From Magnolia sinica (taxonomy: Eukaryota > Streptophyta > Magnoliopsida > Magnoliales > Magnoliaceae), in NCBI RefSeq assembly GCF_029962835.1, contig NC_080577.1, forward strand, positions 5,332,001-5,396,000: 64,000 bases of DNA. Reading direction: 5' to 3'. The position numbers and the translations under genes were made by a program. Shown here in pieces: positions 1 through 11,339 of the stretch. Below the pieces are notes generated by a model, which saw nothing but the letters and a program-made list of their open reading frames with translations, did no database searches and was not told the origin of the DNA. Each line of letters begins with the position of its first letter. Position 1 is the stretch's first letter.

Positions 1-2
1 TC

Positions 3-2969
3 AATTGTACCCGTTTGGAAGTATTAGACCTGTATTCCAATCGGCTGAGAGGAACAATGCCTGCTACCATCGTCAATCTCTCTACCCACCTAACCAAACT
101 AGCGTTAGGAGGAAGCCCAATATCTGGAAGCATTCCGACAGAGATTAGCAATCTCCATAACTTGTATAGACTAGTTATAGGTGAGAGCCTTGTTACGGGT
201 ACCATTCCTATTGGCATTGGGAAGCTTCAAAATTTGGAAGGATTGTATTTGTACAGAAACAGACTTTCTGGACAAATCCCATCTTCCATTGGCAACATCA
301 CTAGATTGGTTATACTCTCTTTACTTGAAAATCGTTTGCATGGAAGTATCCCTTCAAGTCTTGGAAACTGTCGTAGTCTTTTAGGAATAGGCCTTAATGG
401 AAACAAGCTGAGCGGTATCATACCGAAAGAAGTTTTAAGTATTCCTACGCTGATTGATATTAGTGTATATGAGAATTCTTTGGTCGGATCTTTACCGTCG
501 GAAGTTGGTGACTTGAAACAGCTTCAAAAGTTGAATATTTCTTCCAACAAAATGACAGGTGAAATTCCCAGCACGCTAGCCAATTGTCCGAGTCTGGAAA
601 TACTTGATTTGCACGATAACCTGTTTCAAGGAACCATTCCTCCATCTTTGAACAACTTAAAAAGTGTTCTGCTGATAGATCTTTCTCATAATAACTTGTC
701 TGGAAATATTCCACAAGTTCTGGAGAAATTTCCATTCTTGCAGTTTTTGAATCTGTCTTTCAATGATCTCGATGGCCAAGTCCCAAGTCAAGGGATTTTC
801 AAAAATTTAAGTGCATTTTCAGTCCTCGGAAACAAGCACCTTTGTGGAGGAATCTCACAATTACGGTTGCCAGCATGCCCCCCGAAGAAAGATCCTAAGA
901 AACATGGAAGGTCGATTTCTGTTACAGTTATATTCTCTGTGGTCGGTGCAGTTTTATGTTCTGTTCTTTTATCATTTCTCCTTGCTATTTGGGCAAGAAG
1001 AAAGGTCAACAAGAAGCCTTTGTCAGCGTCTTTTTTGGAGGGCCAATTTTTAAATGTTTCTTATGCGGATCTCTTTAAAGCGACTGGTGGGTTTTCTTCG
1101 GACAATTTGATTGGTATGGGAAGTTATGGTTCTGTATACAAAGGAATTCTAGATCACAATGAAACACTTGTTGCAGTGAAAGTTGTCAATCTTCAAAAAC
1201 ATGGAGCTTCTCTGAGTTTCATGGCCGAATGTGAAGCTTTGAGAAATATCCGGCATCGGAATCTAGTGAAAACCATAACTGCTTGCTCAAGCATTGATTT
1301 TCAAGGCAATGATTTCAAAGCTCTAGTGTTTGAGTACATGTCTAATGGGAGTTTAGAGATGTGGTTGCATCCAAATGTACATGGGCAGCAAGAGTTGAGG
1401 AGCTTGAACCTTATTCAAAGACTAGATATAGCTGTTGATGTCGCTTATGCATTGGAGTATCTTCATCATCATTGCGGCACACCAATCGTTCATCGCGATC
1501 TAAAACCAAGCAATGTTCTACTGGATGATGACATGTGCGCCCATGTGAGTGATTTCGGATTAGCAAGGTTCCTTTCTAATACTGCCAGTAATACCTCTCA
1601 AGATCAAACCAGCTCAACTGGCATCAAGGGATCTTTTGGCTATGTTCCTCCAGGTAACAATTTCAAACGTCTTCTTTCTTCTTTTGTCTTTTTTAAATGT
1701 TTTGCAAAAATTTGAAGATATATATTTCGAATTAGCCATGTTCTTCTTTTTATTGCTTTTTTTTCTCTCTCTCTCTCTCTTTTCAGAAAGGTTCGAGTAT
1801 TATAAAGAAGAAGAAAAAAAACCACTATTTGTTTGTGAGCACCAAATCATATCACATAAATAATAGCAGCAGCAGCAACAAAACTACCCAGTTTGGTAGT
1901 CACTGAAAAATGAGTTCGTTTCATTTTGGTGAATATTGGTTATTTAGTGGAGCTTATATAAATTGTTGATTATCAGGATCTTTTTTAAAACTTATAAAAA
2001 AAATTGATCTCAAATGCATAGTTACAATTAATTAATTGAGATGAATTAATTTTTTAGTGGCTACCAAACACACCTTAAAACTCTCAAAATAAATCATTTT
2101 GTAAAAGTTGTACCTCCATTCCCCACAACTAAACCAACTGCAGTGGTAACCTGAAACAAACTCTCAATAAGAGCGAAGGATTGGAGGATGGAAGAATCTT
2201 TTTAGTAATTAATTTTAATTAAGATAAATTTCAAAAATAAAAATAAAAATGCAACATGCAAGGTTGATCGATGAGCAATTAGTACTAATTCTTTTTCATC
2301 GAGTTGCAAAGCTTTTCTTTTTCATAGCCTTATTTTTGTAGGACTAATTTGTTCATTACACCTTGATAACTTATTGCTTCAAAAGTTTAAAATTAACAAG
2401 ATAATTATTTCCCATTATTGTAATAATGATTGTCTTTTTTATTTAGGTAAAAAAAACTAATCCCTATTTTTATTTGATTGTTGGAATGAAACCTCGGTAT
2501 CTCGAAAATTCGAGATGTGTAAATAACAGAGTATGGAATGGGCGGAAAGGCGTCTGCATCTGGAGATGTCTACAGTTATGGTATCCTTCTTTTAGAGATG
2601 TTCACAGGAAAGAGACCAACCGATGACATGTTTAAAGACGGCCTAAGCCTCCATCAATTTGTTAAGATAGCTTTACCTGATCGAGTGATGGAGATTGTAG
2701 ACCCACGGCTGCTCTTGGAAGAAGTACAAGCTCCAAACAATGGAGAACAACGCCGCATTTCAAGAACTAAAACGCGAGAGTGCTTGCCTTCCGTGGCCAA
2801 AATTGGCATCGCATGTTCAGTAGAATCTCCAAACGAACGGATGGAAATGAGAGATATAGTCGCAGAAATTCATGCAATCAAAGATTTATATCTTGGGGAT
2901 GGGATTCACCAAGATTTGGAAAATGGGGTACCATTGGGCCAAGCTTCATCTTATCTTAGTTATTATTAA
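3..2969 (+). CDS. LRR receptor-like kinase, XA21/EFR class, copy A (5' end outside window)
   Basis: Plasma-membrane pattern-recognition receptor kinase, visible from the twelfth LRR onward (numbered from copy B). Exon 1 runs from the window edge to 1653 and exon 2 is 2530-2969. The intron 1654-2529 is GT..AG and phase 1, and splitting the Glu codon of the activation-segment PPE gives GYVPPEYGMGG, the usual intron place in this family. In order: about 11 LRRs of the plant type (LxxLxxLxxNxLxGxIP), a membrane segment (VTVIFSVVGAVLCSVLLSFL, about 912-980) followed by basic ARRKVNKK, then the kinase. Visible kinase motifs are the glycine loop GMGSYGSVYKG, VAVK lysine, HRD (1491-1499), DFG (1551-1559) and, in exon 2, GDVYSYGILLLEMFTGKRPTDD. 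No break is seen in the visible part. Class XII kinases are usually non-RD (HCD), whereas this one reads HRD. Without splicing, exon 1 would run to a stop at 1715 inside the intron. It lies tail to tail with the PSY-like gene at 7089-8562. Confidence 0.9.
1654..2529 (+). other. Intron of receptor kinase copy A
   Basis: 876 bp, AT-rich, donor CCAG/GTAACA and acceptor AACAG/AGTATG, phase 1. It carries a CT run near 1767-1782 and no other recognisable feature. The same intron (877 bp) sits in copy B at 29883-30759. Confidence 0.85.
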
Positions 2970-3143
2970 TAAGTTGGGGGTAGTCATGCAACGGAAGATT
3001 CCTACATTTGTATGCAAACGGTGGTTGTTTAGTTCCTTGTTGCCCTTCAGACGAGGTTGTGTTTAGTCTGCTATTTTTTTGTTTTGGTTTTTTAGTGTTT
3101 GTGTAGTGAAGGGTTTAGTCGGTTTGGTAACCCTTCTTGTATC

Positions 3144-3149
3144 AATAAA
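3144..3149 (+). promoter_or_regulatory. Poly(A) signal AATAAA of receptor copy A
   Basis: A canonical AATAAA lies about 175 bp after the stop codon, followed by TG-rich sequence. The matching signal in copy B is at 31415-31420. Confidence 0.6.
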
Positions 3150-3169
3150 GTGATATGTAGTGTGCTTAT

Positions 3170-5327
3170 ATCTTTGGCTTGCACGATTAGTTTTTCTGTT
3201 TTGTAATCTTATCTCCTGAAGATTCTTGGGAAAGTATTTTATGGTGAGATATTGTTTTTGTAATAAATGATTTTCCTACCAAAAATCAATTATGGCATGA
3301 AAGAAATGAGTAGAAAAATGGAAGTGGCTATTAATGGAAGGGAGGGCCACATGCCATGATGATCACCTGGTATGACAATAAGTCAAGTCCGCTCATCAAG
3401 TGGGTCACATCAGTGCACTGAGTAATACCATTCCGTTGATTGATTTTGACATTGTGTCCACCTCAAGAAGGGGGTCCGACCGATTTTTGCACCTGGTATA
3501 TATCATCTAGTATGTCCGACCTTCATGAAATGGCTGTATGTTCTCATTCCCATATCTTATCTTCCTTTTTTTTTTTATTTTATCCTCAGCATCTTGTTCT
3601 TATGGTTTTCAGATGATTGGAGGAATTCCAGTAAATCAGTCTACCAGCGGTTTCTTAAATTTATTTATTTTTGCTTATTTTATATCAGTTGGATTTTGTA
3701 TTTGATTTTGTTGGTGTGCGGAGGTTATGATTGGATCTGGTTGGCCAACATGGGGAATTCACGTACGTGGAAAATTGCTTTTGTAAGCCAGTTGTTGCCA
3801 TTGGATTAGTGGCCTTTTTTTGCTCAATGAAACTGCTCATTTGCTGGTAACTTATGTGATAATCAAACCCGGTTGTATTGAGCTGGGGATCAGATGACAT
3901 TTTGTGGGGGTGCATCCGAAGGACCAAACAAACTGGGGTTTGGCTTAGAACATTGTTTTCAGGTGTTAAATGCCCCTTTTGAGGGTATGTCCAAACAGGG
4001 CCAAAATGTGAGGAACTCTGCTATCAAAACTCAAAAGGTAGAAAAGAAGCCATATCTTTGAATTGTTAGATGGGTTGGGATCAACTCGAGACCAGCCTTG
4101 GAAATTCACTTGATAGGATTGGGAAATTAGGCCAAATGCATCCAGACGAGTGCATCATAGTAAGGCTATGTTTGGGTACGGAAGCTAATAAAATCCGTAT
4201 TACTTAAGCCCAGCTTTCTAAGGTTCCAATACCAATCTCAAATTTGCATAGCTGAAGCAGTGGTCTTTTTTTTTTTTTTAGAGTTTCTAAAACAATGGTG
4301 GAGAAAAATGCTAACTATTCCACCGTAAATGGGCCAAGCAAAATTTAAATTTTAAATAGTTCCAGCCAAACAAGCACGGCCCATGGATAACCCTAACCAG
4401 CCAACGAATCGGCCCCCCTACTCAATCGGAGCATTAAATGAAACTAATAGGGCTTGTATGTGTAACAAACATGGAAAAGAGAAATAGAGATTTCTACTGT
4501 ATAGAACACAAGCAGCTTTGGACCTATTTTACCCCTCCAATTAGTCAGAGTGCCTAAATATATGATTTTGAAGACGTTCTTGACCCTTCAACCCATCTCA
4601 TTTTTGTGATTTCAATCCTCTGGTAGCCCACTCCTACTTTCTTGCGCTTCGCACGGAACATGTGCAAATAACTATAGATTAGGGAGCTTGCATAACAAAG
4701 GTTGTATATATCACAATGTAATGATTTCGTGATATCAATTCTATATATTTGTTATATCTGCTCATATTAGGAGATCAGTTTAAATTTAAAAGTAGTATTC
4801 TCTCCTCTTACTCTGTAGAGCTTGTAGCTGTACCATTTTCCATATGTGTGTATGTTTCTCTCTCCTATTCTCTACCCACTTACGATTTGAAGTTTCTTTC
4901 AGGGAGACTTTCTATAATAGTTCGCCACCAATCAAACTATCTAAATTTCTGACCCAACCTTAAATAGAGCACCCAAACAGAGGAAGATAAAAGCATCGAG
5001 TACTTGATATGTTCCATCCCATAAACGTGAGAGATGAGTCACAACGATGGAGTGTTATGACATCGGACACACCTTCTTTAACTTCCTAAATGCCCTTTAA
5101 TTAAATTCAAAAACCTCCTGATGTGCTTTCATAATGCAGAGTTTTCGCAAGCTGAGAACCCAATTGGGATTAGGGATTGCTTGCTGGCGACGTGTTACGT
5201 TCGTAGGTGGACCACACCATAAATAGCACATGCTGTTAAATCTGGATCAATGCAATCAGTCATACGAAAATTGGGCCACACCACACCATCACTACAAAAA
5301 ATTCCAAAAACCAAAAATTAACGGTTA
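3170..5327. other. Intergenic, receptor A to tRNA-Phe
   Basis: AT-rich DNA with no gene that I can support. Apparent reading frames near 3525-3809 and 4749-4952 are poor in coding character. The same stretch in copy B (31440-33669) carries indels that are not multiples of three. The last part holds a GGTGGACCACACC repeat fragment next to the tRNA. Confidence 0.6.
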
Positions 5328-5352
5328 TGCGGTGAGCGTGGATCGAACACGC

Positions 5353-5395
<43 letters not shown>

Positions 5396-5400
5396 CCCGC
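5328..5400 (-). tRNA. tRNA-Phe(GAA): tRNA-Phe (GAA), copy A
   Basis: Read on the minus strand, the sequence starts GCGGGGATAGCTCAGTTGGG and ends CACGCTCACCGC, with discriminator A at 5328. It folds into the full cloverleaf: 7-bp acceptor stem, D arm, anticodon loop CTGAAGA with anticodon GAA, and T arm with TTCGATC. Internal A and B boxes are intact. There is no intron, as usual for plant nuclear tRNA-Phe. Oligo-T runs follow within about 20-45 nt on the minus strand and can end Pol III transcription. It is identical to copy B, so both are probably functional. Confidence 0.97.
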
Positions 5401-7088
5401 AAGATGAAAATTATTCAGCTCACAGTAAATATATTGCTTTTTATCTAACACTCCCAGGCATAAATACTAATAATTGGAACATGTGTGGTATCTAAGCCCG
5501 GCCCAACCCTATACCCAATTCAAGCTACCCGACCCAAGCCCAACACAAGGTACGGACTATCTAACCCTAACGCAATTCGAGTTGTGTCGGATTAGATCAG
5601 GTTGGTCAGGTTAATATATTAAAAGGAGTTACAAAAATTAAAATTAAACATCTTACCATTTTATATATATATAAGTAATGGCAGTAAGTACCAAATACCA
5701 CCAGGAAAATTAAGTTAATAACCACCACTAATAAATAAATAAGAATAAAGAAATTGTCAAGAACTCTCTCCATTGAATAGAGAGAGCATTCAAAACAAAA
5801 CAGACCACTCAGCATGTGGGTCACATGTTAATTCATATCATAAACCCTATTCTACCAATGTAGGCAGTTCCATTCACGAACCTTATATAGCATAGAGTCA
5901 GTAACATTGGACGGTTCCAAACCTTTTTTTTCATATAAGCCATTAGTTGAAGCTTGTATCATATATATTAGTTATAACTCATATACATATATTACTTAAC
6001 TTGGGTCAAGTTGCTTGAGGCCTCCGCCCAACTTACATAAAGTTGGGGTTTTTCAGACCAAGCCCAACCTGATAGAGTTTGGGTTGATCCAACCCAAGCT
6101 GCGTCCCTAATTCTGCCAGACCTTTTGCCTTAGCATCTTCACTGAGAAATGAGGCCCATGTTTCTGTAGTCCAGACCATTGGCCTGATGCGATCCAAAGT
6201 GGACGGGACGGATCATGCCCAAAAACTCTCCTTTATAAGACGATCTCAACCTTTCAGTTTATAGCCTAAAAACAAGGCGGTTTTGCAGAGAAATTAAGGC
6301 AACAGCCCAAAGACTGGTAGCATGGAGTATGGTCCATCCATCATAGGACGCAATGGACAATGGTCTGGATTCTCAAGCAAATTGCATGGAGTCCCTTTAA
6401 ATTAAAATCTCATCTAAAAATGAGTATGTTTTACTATTGTATTTTCGTATGCATCCTTAATCACATCTTCACCTACATCCGGTTGTTGGTTAAACTAACC
6501 TACAGCCCTTTTTCACAAGCAATTTGCATATGGAAATACATAAAATTTTCAAGGAGAACACACAGAAAAGGGTTGTAGCGTACAACCGAGATCAGTCCTC
6601 TGATGAATTTTACACACCAACAGAATGGAAGATTTTCTTTTTAAGGATAAAATTCTTTTAAAAGAGTATAAATTTACAAACGTTGCACCCTTCTACTCCA
6701 TTGTTGTATAATATTCGAGTTGGAAAGTAGCTGTTTAGCTTAACTAAGGAATAGATACACAGATCACACCCGTTCTATCCTCTAAACAACTCATGAACGC
6801 TTCAAAAATGATCAAGATCCATGTATTAATAAATGTACGGCCCAGATCAAAGTAACCATGCTGGGCCCAGTTCCCACCGTCAGATGGCCCATTTGTTAAA
6901 TCGATCTGGACCATTCATTAAGTTTTTCACAGTGGGAACATGCCCAAAATTAGCGGAGTACACCCATCAGATGTTCTATCTGAACAAGTGTATGGCCCAG
7001 ATCTCTGATATGTGTGTGTCATCCAACGGTGGAACCAGGCCCCACATGGTATCTGTGAAGGTGGGGCCCACATTCTAGAGAGGACGAA
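5401..7088. other. Intergenic, tRNA-Phe to PSY-like A
   Basis: No gene seen. The stretches 5495-5600 and 6000-6110 are rich in degenerate GGGTTGG/CCCAACC words, like the subterminal parts of the hAT-like elements elsewhere in the window, but I could not find paired ends or a target-site duplication here. From about 6830 to 7080 there is GGGCCCA-type repeat sequence that would form the 3' flank of the PSY-like gene. Confidence 0.5.
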
Positions 7089-8562
7089 TCAACGGTTCCT
7101 GCTGCCAGGCCCCGGTGGCTTCCCTTTCTTTGGATAATGCCTCGGGTTGGGTCCACCGTAGTCATAATCGTGTAAGCTGGCCTCCATGAGCTTCCTCAAA
7201 TTCATCTGATGTAAACCATCAAAACACATGTATGGCGAGTGTTAGAAACTGATCCAGGAACATCCCAATTACACGCGTGTAAACAGTCGCACGTGCACAG
7301 GCGTGTGTGACCAAAATGCAATGGATAATAACCGACATACGTGTGATGTTGTGTGTTTGTGTGTGATAACATCTGAATAATGTCATATGAATATCTCTAT
7401 ACAACAGTCTAGATTTTCATATTTTCGTTTTTTCCTGCCATATTTATCGGAAAATCTCGCTGAAAATAAGAAATTAAAAGTATTTATTGTAGATAATCAA
7501 TAAATTTTAAAAATATAAATACATGGTTATAAAATGAATTATTTCAACTTCTAAATGCTTGTGTTTAAAAAAATAATAATTTCACAATAAAATCACGAGA
7601 AAATTAAAAAAAAAAAAAAAAAAAAAACTTTTGAGATTTTGAAAATCTCGGGAATTATTGCAAATGATCAATTTTCCGCGAGAATATAGTGAGATTATTC
7701 AAAATGTCGGGGATGGTTGTCACAATGCTCTACGCCCAAACACGCCCGCATTCATGGAGAACTGCATGCGGAGAATCATCATATGGAGTCAGAGTCAAGT
7801 TAAAATGGACAAACTTGGAAAGTCCATTGACTGATCCAAGCTGTCCATTAGATGCAACATGCATTTCAGAGGCTACAATGAAAATATCGACACCAATCAG
7901 ATCATTCTAACCATCCGATTCAACAGTAAAAAATGGATAGTCAGGATCATTTGTATAAAAATAGGTCCATTCACCGGTTTGATATATTATTTCTTGGGTC
8001 CCATCATGAATTATTTATGGTTCTTAAAGCATGAAGTTCATCAGGTCATCCTAACCATCCCATTTATGATTTGGAAACCAATGGATAATAAAATAGAACA
8101 TCATTTTATGGAAAGATTTAATCATCCGATTGCCAGATGTTTTTATGTCAGATCATAAAATGTATGCTGGACCCAATAGTCGGTCCGGATCGGCTGATGG
8201 ACTCTCCAAGGTCCTGATCGAATTTGACACTCTATGTGAGCATTCTTCATTGTTTAATGCTACTGCATCGGTGCATGCTTGAGTTTTTGCCTGTCATGAC
8301 CCTATACAAGCATCTGCATGCACATTCACTCATAAACACGTGTGCACACACGTAAATTACCTTACGAGATGGGTGGACGAACTTCTTGCCATTATCAACG
8401 GTTCCAATTTCACCTGCAAGAGAAGAGAAGCTTATTTTGCCTGTCAAGCAAATGAACGGACAGAAATGAGCCTTACAGGCGTAGAAGGTGGGCCATACCT
8501 GAGGACGAGTGAAAGAGTAATAGTAGCAGTAGAAGGAAGAGAAAGACAGTGAAACGAGGCAT
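7089..8562 (-). CDS. PSY-like: PSY-type sulfated peptide hormone precursor, copy A
   Basis: Three exons on the minus strand: exon 1 8499-8562, exon 2 8361-8413, exon 3 7089-7205, giving 77 residues. Exon 1 encodes a signal peptide (MPRFTVFLFLLLLLLLF, then HSSS) and donates at G/GTATGG (phase 1). Exon 2 follows TTCTCTTGCAG and adds EIGTVDNGKKFVHPSRK, ending phase 0 at AAG/GTAATT. Exon 3 follows TTTACATCAG and encodes the peptide region with DYDYGGPNPRHYPKKGKP near the C-terminus. The Asp-Tyr start with the spaced Asn and His matches the PSY hormone core (DYGDPSANPKHDPGVPPS in PSY1), where the Tyr after Asp is sulfated in the Golgi before secretion. The conserved HDP reads HYP here, whereas copies B and C keep HDP. 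Introns are 85 and 1155 bp. A TATA-like GATAAAAC lies 60 bp upstream. The exons are short but recur at three loci with the same phases. Receptor perception of this copy may be altered by the HYP change. Confidence 0.85.
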
Positions 8563-8621
8563 GGTGGCTGATATTGTAGTTGTTAGAATGGTTTGGTAGT
8601 GTTTTGAGGTGTTGAAGGGGT

Positions 8622-8629
8622 GTTTTATC
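8622..8629 (-). promoter_or_regulatory. TATA-like element of PSY-like A
   Basis: GATAAAAC on the minus strand, about 60 bp before the ATG at 8562. The same element is at 39007-39014 in copy B, and PSY-like C has a canonical TATAAAAA at 58560-58567. Upstream of it (8640-8760) is a block shared by all PSY loci, including GTTGACTTTGG-like and GGTGGGCCA-like words. Confidence 0.5.
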
Positions 8630-9774
8630 CTTATTCAAGGATGGAGAGAGTATGGGCCATGACAGCTTTTGTGATGGCCCACCACACTCGATTATTTGGT
8701 AGAATGTTGAGATCCAATAACCCACCATACCAAAGTCAACTGCACTAACTTAAGTTTCATCAAAACGCGGCTCCCCTTTTCCCACCAAAAGTATGTGAAT
8801 GGGGACAAAAACGTCAATCCCTTGCATGGCTCAAACTCAGCTATTTTAGCTCGGCTTTTGGTGATGGCTGTCAACGTCGGTCCTGGGTCTCTTTTCATGG
8901 ACCGGAATCCAATGGAGGTGGTGATGTAGAGCGAGTTGCGGGCAGTTTCATGGAAAAGGCCTGGTTGATGACCAAAGTAATCCAGACCAATAGACTTTAA
9001 ATTGGGCATATCTCGCAATCCGAAGTGAGTTATTCTACGTCCAATATATGATTTTGGGGTAGGACGAGCTACTTTAGTCACCTATCAGATTACCCACGCT
9101 GAATTTGCGAAATACCTCCACGTCGTCCATCAAAATCCCGTTTTAATTTCATTTTTACTATTTATAGTAATTTTTAGTTTGAGTATAACTCTTTATCCGT
9201 TGGCTTTTAGGAGTTGCGCCCAACATGAAAAGTGCTTAGAATAATGAGAAGAATGTCATGGTTTGGCCAAGTAGGACACTTATTATTTTTGGCCTAAAAC
9301 CATACGCACTATTAGACATCACAACCGTCTATAAATGGTAAGTTTACTCTTTATATTAAGTTGCGATTTCTAGGAGTTTTAGTTGTAATTAGAGCTGGGC
9401 AAAACAGACCCGATCCGGTGAATCCGACCCGATCAGAATTGAACCGACGGTCAGGATCGGTGTGGATCGGGTAGCTCCATCCAGATCCGAAATCTTTTCG
9501 GGTCGAGTTCGGATTGACCATGATCCGACCCGAAAACCCGACCCGAATGGATCCAGACCGATCCGATTCTACCCGATCCGAAGTAGCTCTTATCGATACT
9601 TCTACTTTTCCCTATGGTATGGTCTGCTTGAGCTTTGAATATGCATCGATTTTGGGTTCAACCACTAAAATGATTTGCAAAAACGAATGGACGGCGTGGA
9701 TAAACCACATGCATTCAAGGTGGGCCCCAACAGTGTTTACCGTGTACAATAAGAAAATATTTGCTGGTTTATCT

Positions 9775-10229
9775 CACATATCTGTGCAGCTAACTGGCAC
9801 GCGGATTGCATCCTACCCCTGCCCGTCTCTAGCCCCGAACGGACGGTTCTGTGGGCGGGCCCACCATGATGTATCTATACATCCAAGCTGTCCATCCTTA
9901 TTCTAAGATCATTTCAAGGCATAATCACAAAATTGAGGCAAATCCAATACTCAAGTGGACCACACCAAATAATAAGCTTGGTTGCATTAAGTGCACAAAG
10001 TATTAAATACAAGTTGCATTAAATGCAAAGTCATATATGGTGTGGCCCATTTGAGCATTGGATCTGCCTAATTTTTGTGGTCATTCCTTAAAATAATATG
10101 AGAAAAGAGATAGACGGCTTGGATGTACAGATAAGTCACGGTGGGCCTGCCCACAAAACTGCCCATTCGGGGCTAGAGACGGGCGGGGGTAGGACGCAGT
10201 CCGCCTCCGGCTAGCTGTACATACGTGTC
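9775..10229. mobile_element. Fold-back (long inverted repeat) element, copy A
   Basis: The left arm (GTGCAGCTAACTGGCACGCG, then CCTGCCCGTCTCTAGCCCCGAA and GGGCCCACCATGATGTAT) is inverted at the right end (to GCTAGCTGTACATACGTG). Each arm is about 200 bp and the spacer is short. Inner arm parts carry the AAGTGGACCACACCA word shared by all fold-back elements of the window. There is no coding capacity. The partner in copy B is 40301-40755. Confidence 0.7.
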
Positions 10230-10890
10230 GTGCCAAGACGACTCGTCTTCAGTGCAATGACGCTCCTCGAGCTGCGAGTTATATGAATGGTTCAAAGGAG
10301 ATCAAAGTTATATGGCCCTACAGTGATGTATTTATTATATCTACACCATTGATATATATTTAGAGATCATGTTAGAGCATTATCCAAAAAAATGGATCAT
10401 ATCCAGAGATCATTTGGACCACACCACAAATAGCAACAGAGAATGATTTTCAGTGTGCTCCCACTGCTTTTACCGATGTGGTCCACTTGATAGTCAGATG
10501 TATCTTATTTTTTGTCTCAAGCCTTAAAACGAGCTCGCCAAATGGATGGACGGTTTGGATATAACACATATCCCATGATCAAACCTACATAACTTGGTAA
10601 CATCAAAGTCATCATTTCGTGCTCAACACGTTACAGGCAGCTGTCGTGCATAACACATTCGCAGCTGCAGCGCCTCAAGCTCCGAGTTATACGAACGGCT
10701 CAAATGATATCAACCTTAGATGGGCCCCACAATGATGTATTTATTATATCCATACCATTTATCCATTTTTCATGATCATTTTAGATCATTTGGAAAAAAA
10801 AAAATCGTATCTAAAGCTCAAATGGACCACACCAAAAATAGCAATGAGATAATGATTTTCACCGTTTTTAATGATCCGAATCGCACCCAA
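10230..10890. mobile_element. Two further fold-back type elements in the hAT-like element, copy A
   Basis: Unit 1, about 10230-10600, has a left arm with GGTTCAAAGGAGATCAAAG and GTGATGTATTTATTATATC, and a right arm ending TTTGGATATAACACATATCC. Unit 2, about 10640-10890, looks like a left arm only (CGAACGGCTCAAATGATATC, then GGGCCCCACAATGATGTA). A third member of this subfamily straddles the duplication edge at 18290-18512. Copy B partners are 40756-41130 and 41160-41425. Confidence 0.55.
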
Positions 10891-11339
10891 CCCGATCCGA
10901 CTCGGTTTCCCTGACCAAGTCGGACTCGGTTCGGGTTAGGCCAACTATGTGTCAGGTCGGTTCGAGTCCTATGTTCCAGACCCGGTCCCGGATCAAATCA
11001 GATTCGGGTCAGTTCAGCTAGATTTCGAACCGAATCGGGTTAGCCCCAATCCGATCAGACTCGGTCCGATGCCCACCTCTAGTTGTAGTTTGATTCTGAA
11101 ACTTCTCTCATGGCTTAGTATCCCTTTAAAGGGTTGTGAATTAGTTTATTTCATTCATCAATTAAATTACGGATTTTCTAGAAATTATTTCTATTTTCTT
11201 TTCCTCGTGGATTCGAGGTTTGTTTGTCCAGAGAAGTTCCATAATTTGGAACAATTATCGGAAGATGGTGCTCGAACTTACATCCTTCCCGGCGTCAGTT
11301 GGGTGCCTTGGTTTCAACTGAGGGCCAGACAAGGGGTCA

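Larger units (their letters stand above)
9390..11081. mobile_element. Non-autonomous hAT-like DNA transposon with nested fold-back elements, copy A
   Basis: The ends are inverted: TAGAGCTGGGCA at 9390 and, read from the other side, TAGAGGTGGGCA at 11081. They are flanked by an 8-bp target duplication GTTGTAAT (9382-9389) and GTTGTAGT (11082-11089), which match at 7 of 8 positions. Eight-base duplications and TAG-type ends fit hAT transposons. Both subterminal arms (9395-9590 and 10865-11080) consist of degenerate CCCGATCC/GGGTCGG words. The middle has no transposase and holds three fold-back units (9775-10890). Copy B is at 39888-41635 with duplications GTTGTAGT and GTTATAGT. Confidence 0.75.
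8955..11330 (+). mobile_element. Probable LTR remnant (fossil), copy A, interrupted by a hAT-like element
   Basis: The flanks 8955-9389 and 11090-11330 resemble, in order and on the + strand, the reverse complement of 50825-51350. Shared words include the CATATCTCGCAATCCG-like start, ACTATTTATAGTAA, GGAGTTGCGCCCAACATGAAAA and a late GTGGATTCGAGG. The right end runs into GTCAGTTGGG..TTTCAAC, which resembles an LTR end before a TGGTATCAGAGC-type primer site. This suggests an old LTR of unknown family. It is broken, and no internal genes are seen. Confidence 0.35.

Noticed and set aside
3525-3809. Hydrophobic 94-residue frame after receptor A
   Set aside because: It owes its length to T-rich DNA, and copy B changes it by indels that are not multiples of three.
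5230-5451. Open frames on both strands across the tRNA-Phe gene, and the same at 33527-33823
   Set aside because: They read through the tRNA-Phe sequence and are shadows of it.
9514-9906. 130-residue frame and its copy B partners
   Set aside because: It runs from a hAT-like arm into a fold-back element, so it is repeat sequence and not a gene.
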